DNA of 64,000 nucleotides from assembly GCF_002575655.3 (NCBI RefSeq), contig NC_053036.3, positions 161,238,627 through 161,302,626 on the forward strand. The letters run 5' to 3'. Below, one piece after another: positions 45,010 through 55,989 of this stretch. The number at the start of each line of letters is the position of its first letter. Position 1 is the stretch's first letter. The notes below the pieces were generated by a model that was not told where the DNA came from, did not search any database, and saw only the letters and a program-made list of their open reading frames with translations. Position numbers and translations under genes: made by a program. This stretch comes from Aegilops tauschii subsp. strangulata. Taxonomy: Eukaryota > Streptophyta > Magnoliopsida > Poales > Poaceae.

Positions 45010-47340
45010 CTTATTCAGGGTTCGTTTGGCCTTTTTATACACTAATTGAGTTTCCTAGGCATTTAATGTCCATAATTCAAATCTGAACTACAAATACATG
45101 CTCGAGTTCACCAAAATGGCTAGAAAAATTATACATGTGTCCTTGGGTGCATGTTTAGGTCCCATGCCAGGAATGGGAATGAATTACAATCGTACTGGTG
45201 TCATGGCTCGTCCTCAAACATTTTGAATCTCGGTTTTTAAGTCCCCATAAATCCTAAACTCTCCAGAAAGTCATCAAAGGTGGCATGGTGTCACGTCATG
45301 GCACATATATGTCGTGGTAAAAACATTGTCCAATTTGGGTCAAGCTTTATTACAAACCTCTTACAAAAACTGGAGCTTCTCTCAAAGAAGCCTCGTGGTT
45401 CTGATAGGTAAACGTGTTCCCCTTGTGGGCGAAACGTAATCACTGCCTCTTTTCGCCTTATATTTTCTTCCACGGGCAACATGGAACGACAGGATATCCG
45501 TGCTGAAATTTAAACTTATTCAGGGTTTGTTTGGCCTTTTATACACTAATTGAGTTTCCTAGGCATTTAATGTCCATAATTCAAATCTGAACTACAAATA
45601 CATGCTCCAGTTCACCAAAATGGCTAGAAAAGTTATACATGTGTCCTTGGGTGCATGTTTAGGTCCCATGCGAGGAATGAGAACGAATTACAACTATACT
45701 GGTTCCTGGCTCGTCCTCAACCATTTCGAATCTCAGTTTTTAAGTCCCCATAAATCCTAAACTCACCAGAAAGTCATCAAAGGTGGCATGGTGTCACATC
45801 ATGGCACATATATGTCGTGGTAAAAACATTGTCCAATTTGGGCCAAGCTTTATTACAAACCTCTCACAAAAACTAGAGATTCTCTCAAAGAAGCCTCATG
45901 GTTCTGATAGGTAAACGTGTTCCCCTTGTGGGCGAAACGTAATCACTGCCTCTTTTCGCCTTGTATTTCTTCCACAGGCAACATGGAACGACAGGATATC
46001 CGTGCTGAAATTTAAACTTATTCAGGGTTCGTTTGGCCTTTTTATACACTAATTGAGTTTCCTAGGCATTTAATGTCCATAATTCAAATCTGAACTACAA
46101 ATACATGCTCCAGTTCACCAAAATGGCTGGAAAAATTATACATGTGTCCTTGGGTGCATGTTTAGGTCTCATGCCAGGATTGAGAACGAATTACAACCGT
46201 ACCAGTGTCCTGGCTCGTTCTCAAACATTTCGAATCTCAGTTTTTAAGTCCCCATAAATCCTAAACTCACCAGAAAGTCATCAAATGTGGCATGGTGTCA
46301 CGTCATGGCACATATATGTCATGGTAAAAACATTGCCAATTTGGGCCAAGCTTTATTACAAAACTCTCACAAACCGGAGCCTGTCGCAAGAACCCTCGTG
46401 GTTCAATAGGGAAACGTGTCCCCTTGTGGGCCAAACGATAATCACTCCCTCTTCTAGCCTCGTATTTTCTTCTAAACGCGACACGGAAAAACTATAGATC
46501 GCGCTGAACTTTGAAATTATTCAGGGTTCGTTTGACCTTTTTTATTCATTAATTGAGTTTTCTAGGCATTTAATGTCCATCATTCAAATCCGAACTATAA
46601 ATACATGCTCTAGTGCACCAAAATGGCTAGAAAAATGTACATGTTTCCTTGGGGTGCATCTTTAGGTCCCATGGAATGAATGGGAATGAATTCAACCGTC
46701 CCGTCGTCCAGGCTTGGCCACAAACATTGCGAATCTCGGTTTTTAAATGTCTGTAAATCCAAAACTCACCAGGAAATCATGAAACTTGGCATGGTGTCAC
46801 TACATGGTTCATATAATTGTTCAATTTGGGCGAAGCTATATTACAAGCCTTTTAGAAACCAGAGCCTGTCGCAACCCTCATGGTTCCGGTAGGGAAACAT
46901 GCCCCTCTTGTGGGCAAAACGATAATCGATGCCTCTTCTCGCCTTGAACTTCGTTTTCTACACGCAACATAGAATAACAGGAGTGTCGGGCTGAAATTTG
47001 AAACTGTTCAGGTTCGTTTGGCCATTGTATATATATACATTACTAATTACTCAGTTTTATATGCATTTAATGTAGTCCATCATTCAAATTTGAACTACAA
47101 CCACATGCTCCAGTGAAGCAAAATGGGTGGGTAATCGTACATGTGTCATTGGGTGCATGTTTAGGTCTCGTTTAAGGAATGAGAATGAATTACAAACTTG
47201 TCGTCGTCCTGAAACAATGAGAATCTCGGTTTTAAATCCTAGTAAATCAAAAAGTCACCCAAAAAACATGAAACTTGGCATGGTTTCATGACATGGCACA
47301 TATATGCCGTGGTAAAAAAAATTGTCCAGTTTGAGAAGAG
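45010..47340 (+). repeat. Roughly 500-bp tandem array B (outer CACTA), about 4.7 further copies
   Basis: AATTGAGTTT / AATTACTCAGTTTT recurs at 45044, 45548, 46051, 46551 and 47045 (spacing 504, 503, 500, 494). Copies become more diverged to the right. With the partial unit at 35830-36143 this is one array split by the inner CACTA. Homologous to array A in opposite orientation. Confidence 0.9.
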
Positions 47341-47473
47341 GCGCACACATTAGTAGCCAACGAAGTACTTTTTGAAACAAAAAGTTGACACGTTAATATC
47401 GCAAACGATTGTATTATATTTAGCATGTCAAAATTTAACCATACTCTGTTGCGTGCGTGCAGCTATTTGATTA

Positions 47474-47563
47474 GACGGGACGAGCGCGAGAAGTCCGTCG
47501 TGCAGGCTCGACGGGACGCGTGCGAGCAGTCCGCCGCGCAGGCTCGATGGGACGCGTGCATCC
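47474..47563. repeat. 36-bp minisatellite, 2.5 copies
   Basis: GACGGGACGAGCGCGAGAAG, GACGGGACGCGTGCGAGCAG and GATGGGACGCGTGC start at 47474, 47510 and 47546. GC-rich, and it abuts the Gypsy LTR. Confidence 0.85.
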
Positions 47564-47564
47564 T

Positions 47565-50500
47565 TGTAACGCCCACGATGCGGCTATATCTCCCACGTGT
47601 CGAGGCACGACTTGGAGGCATAACCGCATGGTGATTTTGTCGCAAGAAGGGTTATCTTCATACAATCCCATGTAATGAACAAGAATGGGATAAAGAGTTG
47701 GCTTACAATCGCCACTTCACACAAATAACAAGTTAAACATAAATCATCCAGAATACAATCAAGGTCCGACTACGGAACCAAAATAAAAGAAGACAACCCC
47801 AAATGCTAGATCCCCGATCGTCCCAACTGGGCTCCACTACTGATCATCAAGAAACGAAACATAGTAATGACCAAGTTCTTCATCGAGCTCTCACTTGAGC
47901 TGGGTAGCATTGCCTGCACTGGTATCATCGGCACCTGCAACTGTTTGGAAGTATCTGTGAGTCACGAGGACTCTGCAATCTCACACCCGCGAGATCAAGA
48001 CTATTTAAGCTTATAGGAAGGATGGGGTAATGAGGTGGAGCTGCAGCAAGCACTAAGCATATATGGTGGCTAACATACGCAAATAAGGGCGATAAGAGGA
48101 GCAACGCAGCGGTCGTGAAACTAGAATTGATCAAGAAGTGGTCCTGAAACTACTTACGTTCAAACATAACCCAAAACTGTGTTCCCGGACTCCGCCGAAA
48201 AGAGACCATCACGGCTACACACACGGTTGATGCATTTTAATTAAGTCAAGTGTCAAGTTCTCTACAACCGGACATTAACAAATTCCCATCTGCCACATAA
48301 CCACGGGCACGGCTCTCGAAAGTTTATACCCTGCAGGGGTGTCCCAACTTAGCCCATTATAAGCTCTCACGGTCAACGAAGGATGTTCCTTCTCCCAGGA
48401 ACACCCGATCAGTCTCGGAATCCCGGTTTACAAGACATTTCGACAATGGTAAAACAAGGCCAGCAAAGCCGCCCGAATGTGCCGACAAATCCTGATAGGA
48501 GATGCACATATCTCGTTCTCAGGGCACACCGGATTGTCCAAACTTCTGGTAGGCGAGCCCAGAGTTGCCCCTGGTGGCCACCGGCGGCGGACAGGTTGGA
48601 CCAACACTCAGAGGAGCACTGGCCCGGGGGTTTAAAATAAAGATGACCCTTGAGTCTGCAGAACCCAAGGGAAAAAGGCTTAGGTGGCAAATGTTAAAAC
48701 CAAGGTTGGGCCTTGCTGGAGGAGTTTTATTCAAAGCGAACTGTCAAGGGGGTCCCATAAATCACCCAACCGCGTAAGGAACGCAAAATCAAGGAACATA
48801 ACACTGGTATGACGGAAACTAGGGCGGCAAGAGTGGAACAAAACACCAGGCATAAGGCCGAGCCTTCCACCCTTTACCAAGTATATAGATGCATTAATTA
48901 AAATAAAAGATTTTGTGATATCCCAAAAATATCCATGTTCCAACAAGGAACAAACTTCATCTTCACCTGCAACTAGCAATGCTATAAGAGGGGCTGAGCA
49001 AAGCGGTAACATAGCCAAACAACGGTTTGCTAGGACAGGTGGGTTAGAGGCTTGACATGGCAATATGGGAGGCATGATATAGCAAGTGGTAGGTAGCGCG
49101 GCATAGCAATAGAGCGAACAACTAGCAAGCAAAGATAGAAGTGATTTCGAGGGTATGGTCATCTTGCCTGAGATCCCGCAAGGAAGAAGAACGAGTCCAT
49201 GAAGAAGACAAACGGACGTAGTCGAACGAATCCTCACAACTCCGGAACGAAACCGAAGCTAACGAGAGAAGCAACCCAGAAAGAAACAAACAACATAGTA
49301 AACAACAACCACATACACATGGCATGATGCACAAACAAGCATGATGCATGTACGATTTAATGAGCATGGCATGGCAAAGTGCACAAACAATACTAAAAAT
49401 TAAGTGGAGCTCAATATGCAACGAGTTGCATATTGACGAAACACCACATCAATTATTTAGTTCTCTCTCATTTATGTACCCAACAAATTTAAATGTTGTT
49501 AAACATGGCAAGGGGTGAAGCATATGAAAACTACCTATTTAGGCAAGTTTAAATGAGGCCGGAATAACAAACAACAATTCCGGAAAATCCTCATATGCAT
49601 ATTTCGAATTTGCTACTGTTCTGCCCTAAACCATATTTTAATGTTGTTAAAAGCAAAATAAAGTGCACCATGTTAATCTCTGCATTTTTCTACCCCATTT
49701 ACATATAAAGTTTATTAAATTCAGAGCTACGGTTAATTAGTTATGAAATAAATCATTTTAACATGGCATTTATGCAAATTAAAGCAAACAGCAAGTTAAA
49801 CATTTTAAACATGGATGAAAGTTGCATATTATGAAACTAGATGAAATTCTAAGCACTTTACATATATGAAGTTTCTACATATGATGCATGGTTAATTAGT
49901 TATTACATGCATGAACATGACGATTTTTCGGTAAAACTGCACTCTCTGGATAAATAGCAAATCGTCTAGAACTTAGAAAAAACGATGCGGGCTGAATCTG
50001 GCAGGCTGGCCCAACAGGAAAAAATAACAGAGGAAGGGCGCTGGGGTGTGGCCTCACCCAGTGGGCCTTGGCCCGGTCGATGCATGCGGCTAAGGCGCGC
50101 TGGGCCTTGACGCTGTCAACGGCGAGGAGGGGAGACCGGTTCGGGGCGATGCAGTCAAAGGGGCGAACAGCTTCGCTGCCAGATCGAGCGTGGGGTAAAC
50201 GCGAGGTTGTCCCGCTCGATGCAGGCGGCACTGGATGAACTCGAGGGACGCGAACGATCCCGCGACGCAGAGGCCAGAGAGGCCGGTACTCGACGGATCC
50301 GGAGGCTGGCGACGTCGGGCGCGGTCGACGGCGAGCTCCTGCGTCGGGACGTCCATGCGGCAGGGGACTTGGCGCGGGGGAGCTCTGGGACGAGCGGGAC
50401 GCGGGGATGGACGCGGGAGGACGGATTCGTCCGTCTCCTGGCTGGGCCTGGTGCAAACGGCGGCGAGGGAGCTGCGGCCATCCATGGTTGTACCTGGTAC

Positions 50501-51301
50501 AGAGAGGGAGAGGCATGAGAGATGAGGGAGAGAACCAGAGGGCGGAGGGACGGAGGGGAAGAAGAGGGGAAGGGGCGATGGGGTCTTGGTCGTGGCCGCC
50601 GGCGGCGGGGTCACCGGAGGGCGCGGCCAGCAGGGTCGGCGAGGCTCGGGCGCGAGGGCTTCTGCTCCGCGGCTATGGGCACGGGGACGAGGAGGTAGGC
50701 GCTGGCATGGGGAGGAGCTGCTGGTTGGATCGAGGGGAGATGGTGGCTGGCCCGGGATGGATCTGGGAGGATCCCAAGGTGGGAGGCGAGTGGGTGGATG
50801 GCTGGCGGTGGGTGAGGGGATTTTGTGGATGGACAAGCCTCCTAAAAACTAGGGTTAGGCTGTTTAAATAGCTAGGTGGACTAGCTTAAGGCAAAACGGA
50901 CCCTTCGATCAAAATCGAACGGTCGAGAATAAATAGGCTGTGGAGTCCAATAAAGAAAACGGAGATGTTTTATAGATGTTTGGGGATGATCCGGACCCAA
51001 CGGTAACGATTACACGGTTGGGTTAGGGATAGCTTTCGAACGCGCACATGAGGGGGGTTTGTGCACTGTACAGAGAGACTCCGGTTTAGGCAAGAGGGCA
51101 AACGAAGAACAAGGTTGGTCTCGGAACCGTCAACGAAAGAAAGGGGGGACGCGGCAACTACGAGCGGATGCAAGTTTTATGAAAACATGTGGATGCAATG
51201 CGCATGATGACATGATGAAATGCAACAACAACACCAATAAAACACACGGCGGTCATGCAAAACATGGAAGGCAACTGGAGCGCCGGTCTTGGGGCGTTAC
51301 A
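47565..51301 (-). repeat. Long 3' LTR, 3.7 kb
   Basis: Inverted ends TGTAACGCC...GGCGTTACA. On the minus strand a TATA-like CTATTTAAACAGCC lies at about 50860-50873, about 430 bp into the LTR. Downstream of it is a GC-rich gene-like leader (50830-50090) with long open frames rich in Pro/Ser/Arg that look compositional. Further downstream is text such as CACCCCTGCAGGGTATAAAC. I assume one uninterrupted LTR, but an internal rearrangement cannot be excluded. Confidence 0.65.
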
Positions 51302-51950
51302 ACACTCCACCACTACAAGAGGATCTCGTCCCGAGATCTAGGATGGCACCGGAGAGAAGCAGAAAAGAAAGAGAAGAGGTAAATCTAAGTTGCTTCTTGT
51401 ACAAATGAGTGAAACCAAAGAACCTTGAGAGGTTAAACAATTTTGAGAAAAGAATACAACGGAGATGAACGAGATTACAAACACTCCGTTAGAAAAGGGG
51501 AACAAGGAACATTATGAGAACCTTGTGGGTTGAAAGGCATGAAACAAGGGCTTAACGAACCAAAAGAATATGAAACCACACCGGTATAACGAGATAGCCA
51601 AGGAACAAGAATGACATAATTTTGATAGCACTCCGGTTGAAAAAGAGAAGGAAAACTTGATAAGATGAAAAGAAATTGAAGAGATGACACAACACTCCGG
51701 TTAAATGGATAAACAAGGAAAGAAGATGATCTTGACAAAACAAGAAGATGGGTCGAAGAGAGAAATATCACAATGCCTCCGGTAGAAATGAAAGAATGCA
51801 ATGAAAAGAACGGAGAAGAAAACAACATGTTCTACCTTAAGTGAATTTGAGAGGGCATCCTTAAAAGAAGGATAGAACGGAGTTGTTGAAAAATCAACAA
51901 AGAAGACATACATATAAGGAAGTTTTAGGGAAGTCTCAGTGCCAACGACT
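47565..51950 (-). mobile_element. 3' end of a minus-strand Gypsy element with a 3.7-kb LTR
   Basis: LTR 47565-51301, followed to the right by the end of the internal region. Read on the minus strand, the internal part ends GTAGTGGTGGAGTGT directly before TGTAACGCCCC, a polypurine-tract-like junction, so the LTR is the 3' one and transcription runs leftward. The internal remainder (51302 to about 51950) has CACTCCGGTT words at roughly 80-110-bp spacing and no coding domain. The right limit is not sharp, and no polymerase or 5' LTR is seen, so the element is truncated. ATCCT (47560-47564) would be its target duplication. Confidence 0.7.
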
Positions 51951-54160
51951 TGAAAATCTTCAAATAATCTAGATCACCCAAGACTTCGTAGTTACCTAAG
52001 AACTACAAAGGCACACATTTTAATATCTCGATCCATGTAAAAAAATCTCAGAACCTGCAGAATCAACAACACGAAAAAGAGCATAATCAGACAGTTGTAA
52101 TTATCAACACATTCATAAAAAGAAGACGTACATATAAGGAACTAAGAAACAGAAAGGGGAAAGAGAACTCTGAGCTATCTAATTCACTTATGCTCGTCAT
52201 CACGCCTACCCTTTGACCCTGACTCGACCTTGAAGGAATGCATGATCTAATTGATATAGACAAGAGCATGTTCTGATCAGTATACAAGAGAGAACATCAG
52301 AGAATAATTCATTAGAAGCTGGGAAATATGAACCTACCAGACTGAGCCTACCATAGGAAGTCTGGTTTCCATCTGATCTTGCAGCTCCACGCCAAGCAGA
52401 GACCAGGACTCGGACCACAAGCAGAGATCCAGTGGAAATCGGTTAGATCCATAAACATGGCAGCAAGAAAATTAAAACCTAATGCCTAACAAGAAATAAG
52501 TATTGAGAACAAGGGACACAACATTCTTCCCGACTTAACACATACAGACAAGTGATGAATAAAACATTCTTCCTGAACAAGGGGATGCAAACATTGTTTC
52601 GGAATTAACTAGATTGAGATTATGCTGTATTTCTGGAAGAATTGCAGCAAAATGATAGAGAGAGATGGCTTATAGAAAAAAATGTTTTTCCTTCTTTTAC
52701 ATAATAGCAAATATGCCCTGTACATTGCAATGGCAGAAAAAAAATCCCTCCGCCCATCCGTTTTAGTTCATAATGTAACACCCAGAGTTCTTCCTTGTTC
52801 CAACCGTATTCGGTTATTCAGGTGCTCAGTATTATGATTTGGATCAGCCTCTACAGGAGGAGCTTAGCTTGTACTAAAAAACCAGATCAGAATTAAATAG
52901 GATACTAGGCGCATGAGATTAGACTTGAGCACCAAGTCCTGTTTGAACTTGTGTGGACAGACTTACTTTAGAAGCTAGCCTGCTACTAGGCACACAAGAT
53001 TATACTTGGGCACTAAGTCTTGTTTAAACTTGTGTGGCCGGACTGGTCTCAACCAATCATAAAAAATAAACATCATTCCTATTTTAGTACTTGTGATGAA
53101 GGATTGATTATGATTATTTTTTATAGTACTTAGCTGCACTGGTTGTAGAATACGACTAGTTTTTTGCTGTTGGTCTGAACTGAACTAGAGTTTTTTGCTG
53201 AAATAATCAACACTTTGGAGTTTGTATAGGAGTGTAGGGTGTAGTACATGCTTTTTTGTTAAATCTATATATCTACTAATAGCAAGGAAGAAGCTTGGTC
53301 AGCGTTGGAATATGACTGTTATAAATGAATTCATATGTGCCCAGCCACTAACTATTACCGACATTAGTAACTCTGTTTGTTGGGAGCAAAACATATATGT
53401 TACTTGCATGCTCCGGACATAAGAAAATGTTGCGGGGCCATAGAGATATGTACATGCATCACTTGGAACATCAACCGTCATGCTTAGGTTTTAGTATAGT
53501 TATATACCTTATGTGCAGGCATTAGCCCTTCCAAGTTAATGCCCGCCAAAAAAAGGTTACTGAACTTTTATTTCTACAATGGTTTTGTCTTAAACATAAC
53601 TGGTGGTTTCGTGGCCTATAGAGTACCATTATTATTAGCCCTCGCAAAAAAAGAGTACCATTATTAGCATAATGTCAAACAACTTTCATATTCTAAGTTC
53701 AGCTAGGGACATCATGACACACGTTCTTAACGAAAATGGAACCCCAAACAGATTAGGGGTGAATGTAAGTGCAGAACCATCAGGTAGTAATAAGTCAGAA
53801 TTGGTTACCCTGATCTAGCTAGGAGACTAAGGGGTCGAGGATCAATTCCCTTTTGGTTGACCACAACGAAATTATTGTCACTTCCTGAGAAAAACCTGAA
53901 TGCTATAGAAACATGTGAGCACAATATTTGCAGCGAGAGAGAGAGCATGGGGGTAAGGTAAGAAAATTACCTTATTTATATTTATCAATTCAGTGATGTT
54001 CCTTACATGTTCATCAACTTGTCATCTCTGTAGAAACCATCTTTTCTATTTGTTCAATGTTTGAGCAGAAGAATCCTGCATTTATTTCACTAAGAAACTT
54101 AAGTACCTGTTATATGGTTCCCTTCAGTTATGCAACTAAATAGAAATTCTTTGTAGGTTT
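51951..54160. other. Low-information region, no gene recognised
   Basis: AT-rich. AGAAGAC[AG]TACATATAAGGA occurs at about 51902 and 52123. A possible minus-strand exon (52206-52418) is open but unrecognised. A Stowaway-like start (TCCCTCCGCCCATCCG, about 52745) lacks a partner. No complete element boundary is seen. Confidence 0.5.
52903..53050 (+). repeat. Roughly 79-bp tandem duplication
   Basis: ACTAGGCGCATGAGATTAGACTTGAGCACC...GAACTTGTGTGGACAGACT and ACTAGGCACACAAGATTATACTTGGGCACT...AAACTTGTGTGGCCGGACT are adjacent imperfect copies. Confidence 0.8.
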
Positions 54161-54164
54161 GAAG

Positions 54165-54600
54165 TCAGCATGTGCTACTGCGTGGGCAGGGACATGTCTC
54201 AATGAGGATGTGATCCATCGGTGTTGTAGCTTCGAAGGCGCCGCCGGCAAAGGAAAAACAAGGATCTGCAGGGTCGGGGGGAATATTACCTTTTACTACT
54301 GATACAAATACAAAATTGCAGATACACGGAAGACAGAATAGGACCTTCTGAATGGATGTAGTTGAGGAGGACGGGTGCGTCGTACTTGCGTGCATAGGAA
54401 CAACAGCGACATCTGCATCTCCGATCGAGCGGAGGAACGGCCACGGCGATGCCTTCCCCAAGGCGAGGAGGATGGGCGGCGACGTCGTTCCAACGCATGG
54501 AGAAAGTGGCGAGGGAGGCGGTCATGGCGAAGGTTCCTCACAGAAGCGAGGGCGAGGAGACGACGGCGGTGGTCGGAACCCTAGCTGCAGGATGTGTCTC
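54165..54600 (-). other. Candidate 5' exon of an unidentified minus-strand gene
   Basis: Read leftward: CTGCAGCTAGGGTTCCGACC (a leader-like AGGGTT word), an ATG at 54525, then 79 open codons (MTASLATFSMRWNDVAAHPP ... APVLLNYIHSEGPILSSVY). A possible splice donor AAAAG|GTAATATTCC lies near the end of the frame at 54286. The composition is GC-rich and gene-like, unlike its surroundings. No homology recognised. It could equally be a pseudogene or chance. Confidence 0.3.
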
Positions 54601-54837
54601 ACATTTTTTTTGGCGAAGGGCTGTGTCTCAGTTTTTTTGAGAGGAGGGTGCATCTCGCTGGGATAAAGTAAGAAGAGGTAACGCTTCCTACGCGAGAGGT
54701 TAGCGCTAAAAGAGATGGAGGTGAGTACGGAGTGGTTAGCGCTAAGTGGGGAAGGTGGGATGTTCAGCCAAACAACACATCCTGTTATCTTCGTTGCTAG
54801 ACATGTGTTGTTAAAAGGGGGGGTTTTGTTGTAGCGT

Positions 54838-55620
54838 GGGGGGGGGGTTGGATGAACAGTTCCCAGTGGGGATGGATGAACAGGACCCCGTGGTGTTGCC
54901 TCTGGATGAACAGGACCCCGATCGATCGAGCCGGTTGGGGCTGGATGAACAGGACCCCGTGGAGGGCAGGATGAACAGGACCACCCCGTGGAGGGCAGAA
55001 TAAACAGTAGACAGTGGAGGGCTGGATGAACAGTAGCCCGTGGAGGGGTGGTTGAACAGGAGCCCGTGGAGAGGGCTGGTTGAACAGTAGCCGGTGGAGT
55101 AGCGCGTGGTGGAGACTGGATGAACAGGAGCCCATGGATGAACAGTCGCAGGTGGAGGCTGGAGGAGGTCGACGGTGGATGAACAGTAGCCTGTGGAGGC
55201 TGGAGGGCGTCAACGGTGGAGATGAACAGTATCCCGTGGAGTCCCGTTTTGTGGTACGCCACACCCCTCCCGATGAACAGGACCCCCGTTTCGACCGTAG
55301 CGCTCCAACACAAGTCCGTTTCCTCCATTTTGCGGTACGCCACACCCCTCCCGATCAACAGGACCCCCGTTTTGACCGTAGGAGGTCCGTTTCCTCCATT
55401 TTGCGGTACGCCAGACCCCTCCCGATGAACAGGATCCCGTTTCAAACGTGGCTGGTCGAACACAAGGCCGTTTGCTCCGTTCTACGGTACGCCAGGCCTC
55501 GTTTCCATCGGCTATTCCTTCCAAGCCCTCCCGATGAACACGACGACGCATTCCATTCCGACCCAGCCGGTTGGCTCCCCATGAACACGACAACGACGCT
55601 GTTTCTCCGTTCCGACCCAG
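54838..55620 (+). repeat. Degenerate minisatellites built on GATGAACAG
   Basis: 54838-55230: units of about 25-40 bp of the form CTGGATGAACAG[GT]A[CG]CCCGTGGAGGG. 55235-55620: longer units of about 65-75 bp, CCTCCCGATGAACAGGACCCCCGTTT + TGACCGTAG... + TTTGCGGTACGCCACACC. GATGAACA occurs in both, so the second class seems to have grown out of the first. Long open frames on both strands are due to repetition. Confidence 0.85.
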
Positions 55621-55989
55621 CCATGTACACGAGCCCTGGCCGTACGTATGAGCGAGTAGGCGTTCGAGACCCTGCCCGTATGTACGTACGTGGCCGTATT
55701 TTCTTTCTTGCACACTGGCCGCTGTACATACGTGTACATGCTACGTGTGCGCCTCTACTACGACACGTGCGCGCCTCTACATCGACCAGTATGTACGTAC
55801 ACGTTCGCGACCAGAATGACAATGCCACGTATGCTTCGACCAGGTGGGTCCCGACTGTCAGGCACTTCCTTGCCTGCAAAGATGTAGCTGGTGGGTCCTA
55901 GCAGTCAGGGTGCGAATCGTTTTTTTTCGGACGCACTTCCTTGCGTGCGAAGATGTAGCTGGTGGGTCCCCGCAGTCAGGGGGAAACGT

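Larger units (their letters stand above)
29161..47560. mobile_element. Outer CACTA (En/Spm) element, right end not found
   Basis: Left end CACTGGTGCACGTCGG at 29161. Its own sequence is 29161-36143 and 45010 to about 47340-47560; the middle is a related CACTA inserted later. The first 290 bases are an inverted match to the right end of the inner copy (44720-45009), which shows they are one family. Contents: subterminal motifs, a broken B3-domain gene (30014-32714), two tandem arrays, an inverted repeat, and the first units of the 500-bp array. No transposase (TNPD/PF02992-type) text was seen. No matching right terminus or 3-bp duplication (AAA on the left) is visible before the Gypsy LTR at 47565. 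It was inserted into the 3' region of the WHAM-like element. Confidence 0.75.

Noticed and set aside
47463..47671. Short arginine/serine-rich ORFs on both strands.
   Set aside because: Generated by the 36-bp minisatellite next to the LTR.
50090..50836. A 248-codon minus-strand ORF, Pro/Ser/Arg-rich.
   Set aside because: It lies in the GC-rich leader block of a Gypsy LTR, has low-complexity composition and competing frames on both strands. No domain is visible.
52745..52800. A complete Stowaway MITE beginning TCCCTCCGCCCATCCG.
   Set aside because: No matching inverted end or TA pair was found within 400 bp; only a possible remnant.
54522..55463. A 313-codon minus-strand ORF and a 273-codon plus-strand ORF over the same interval.
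   Set aside because: Both are produced by the GATGAACAG minisatellite; the proteins are simple repeats (e.g. GPVHPA, GSCSS).
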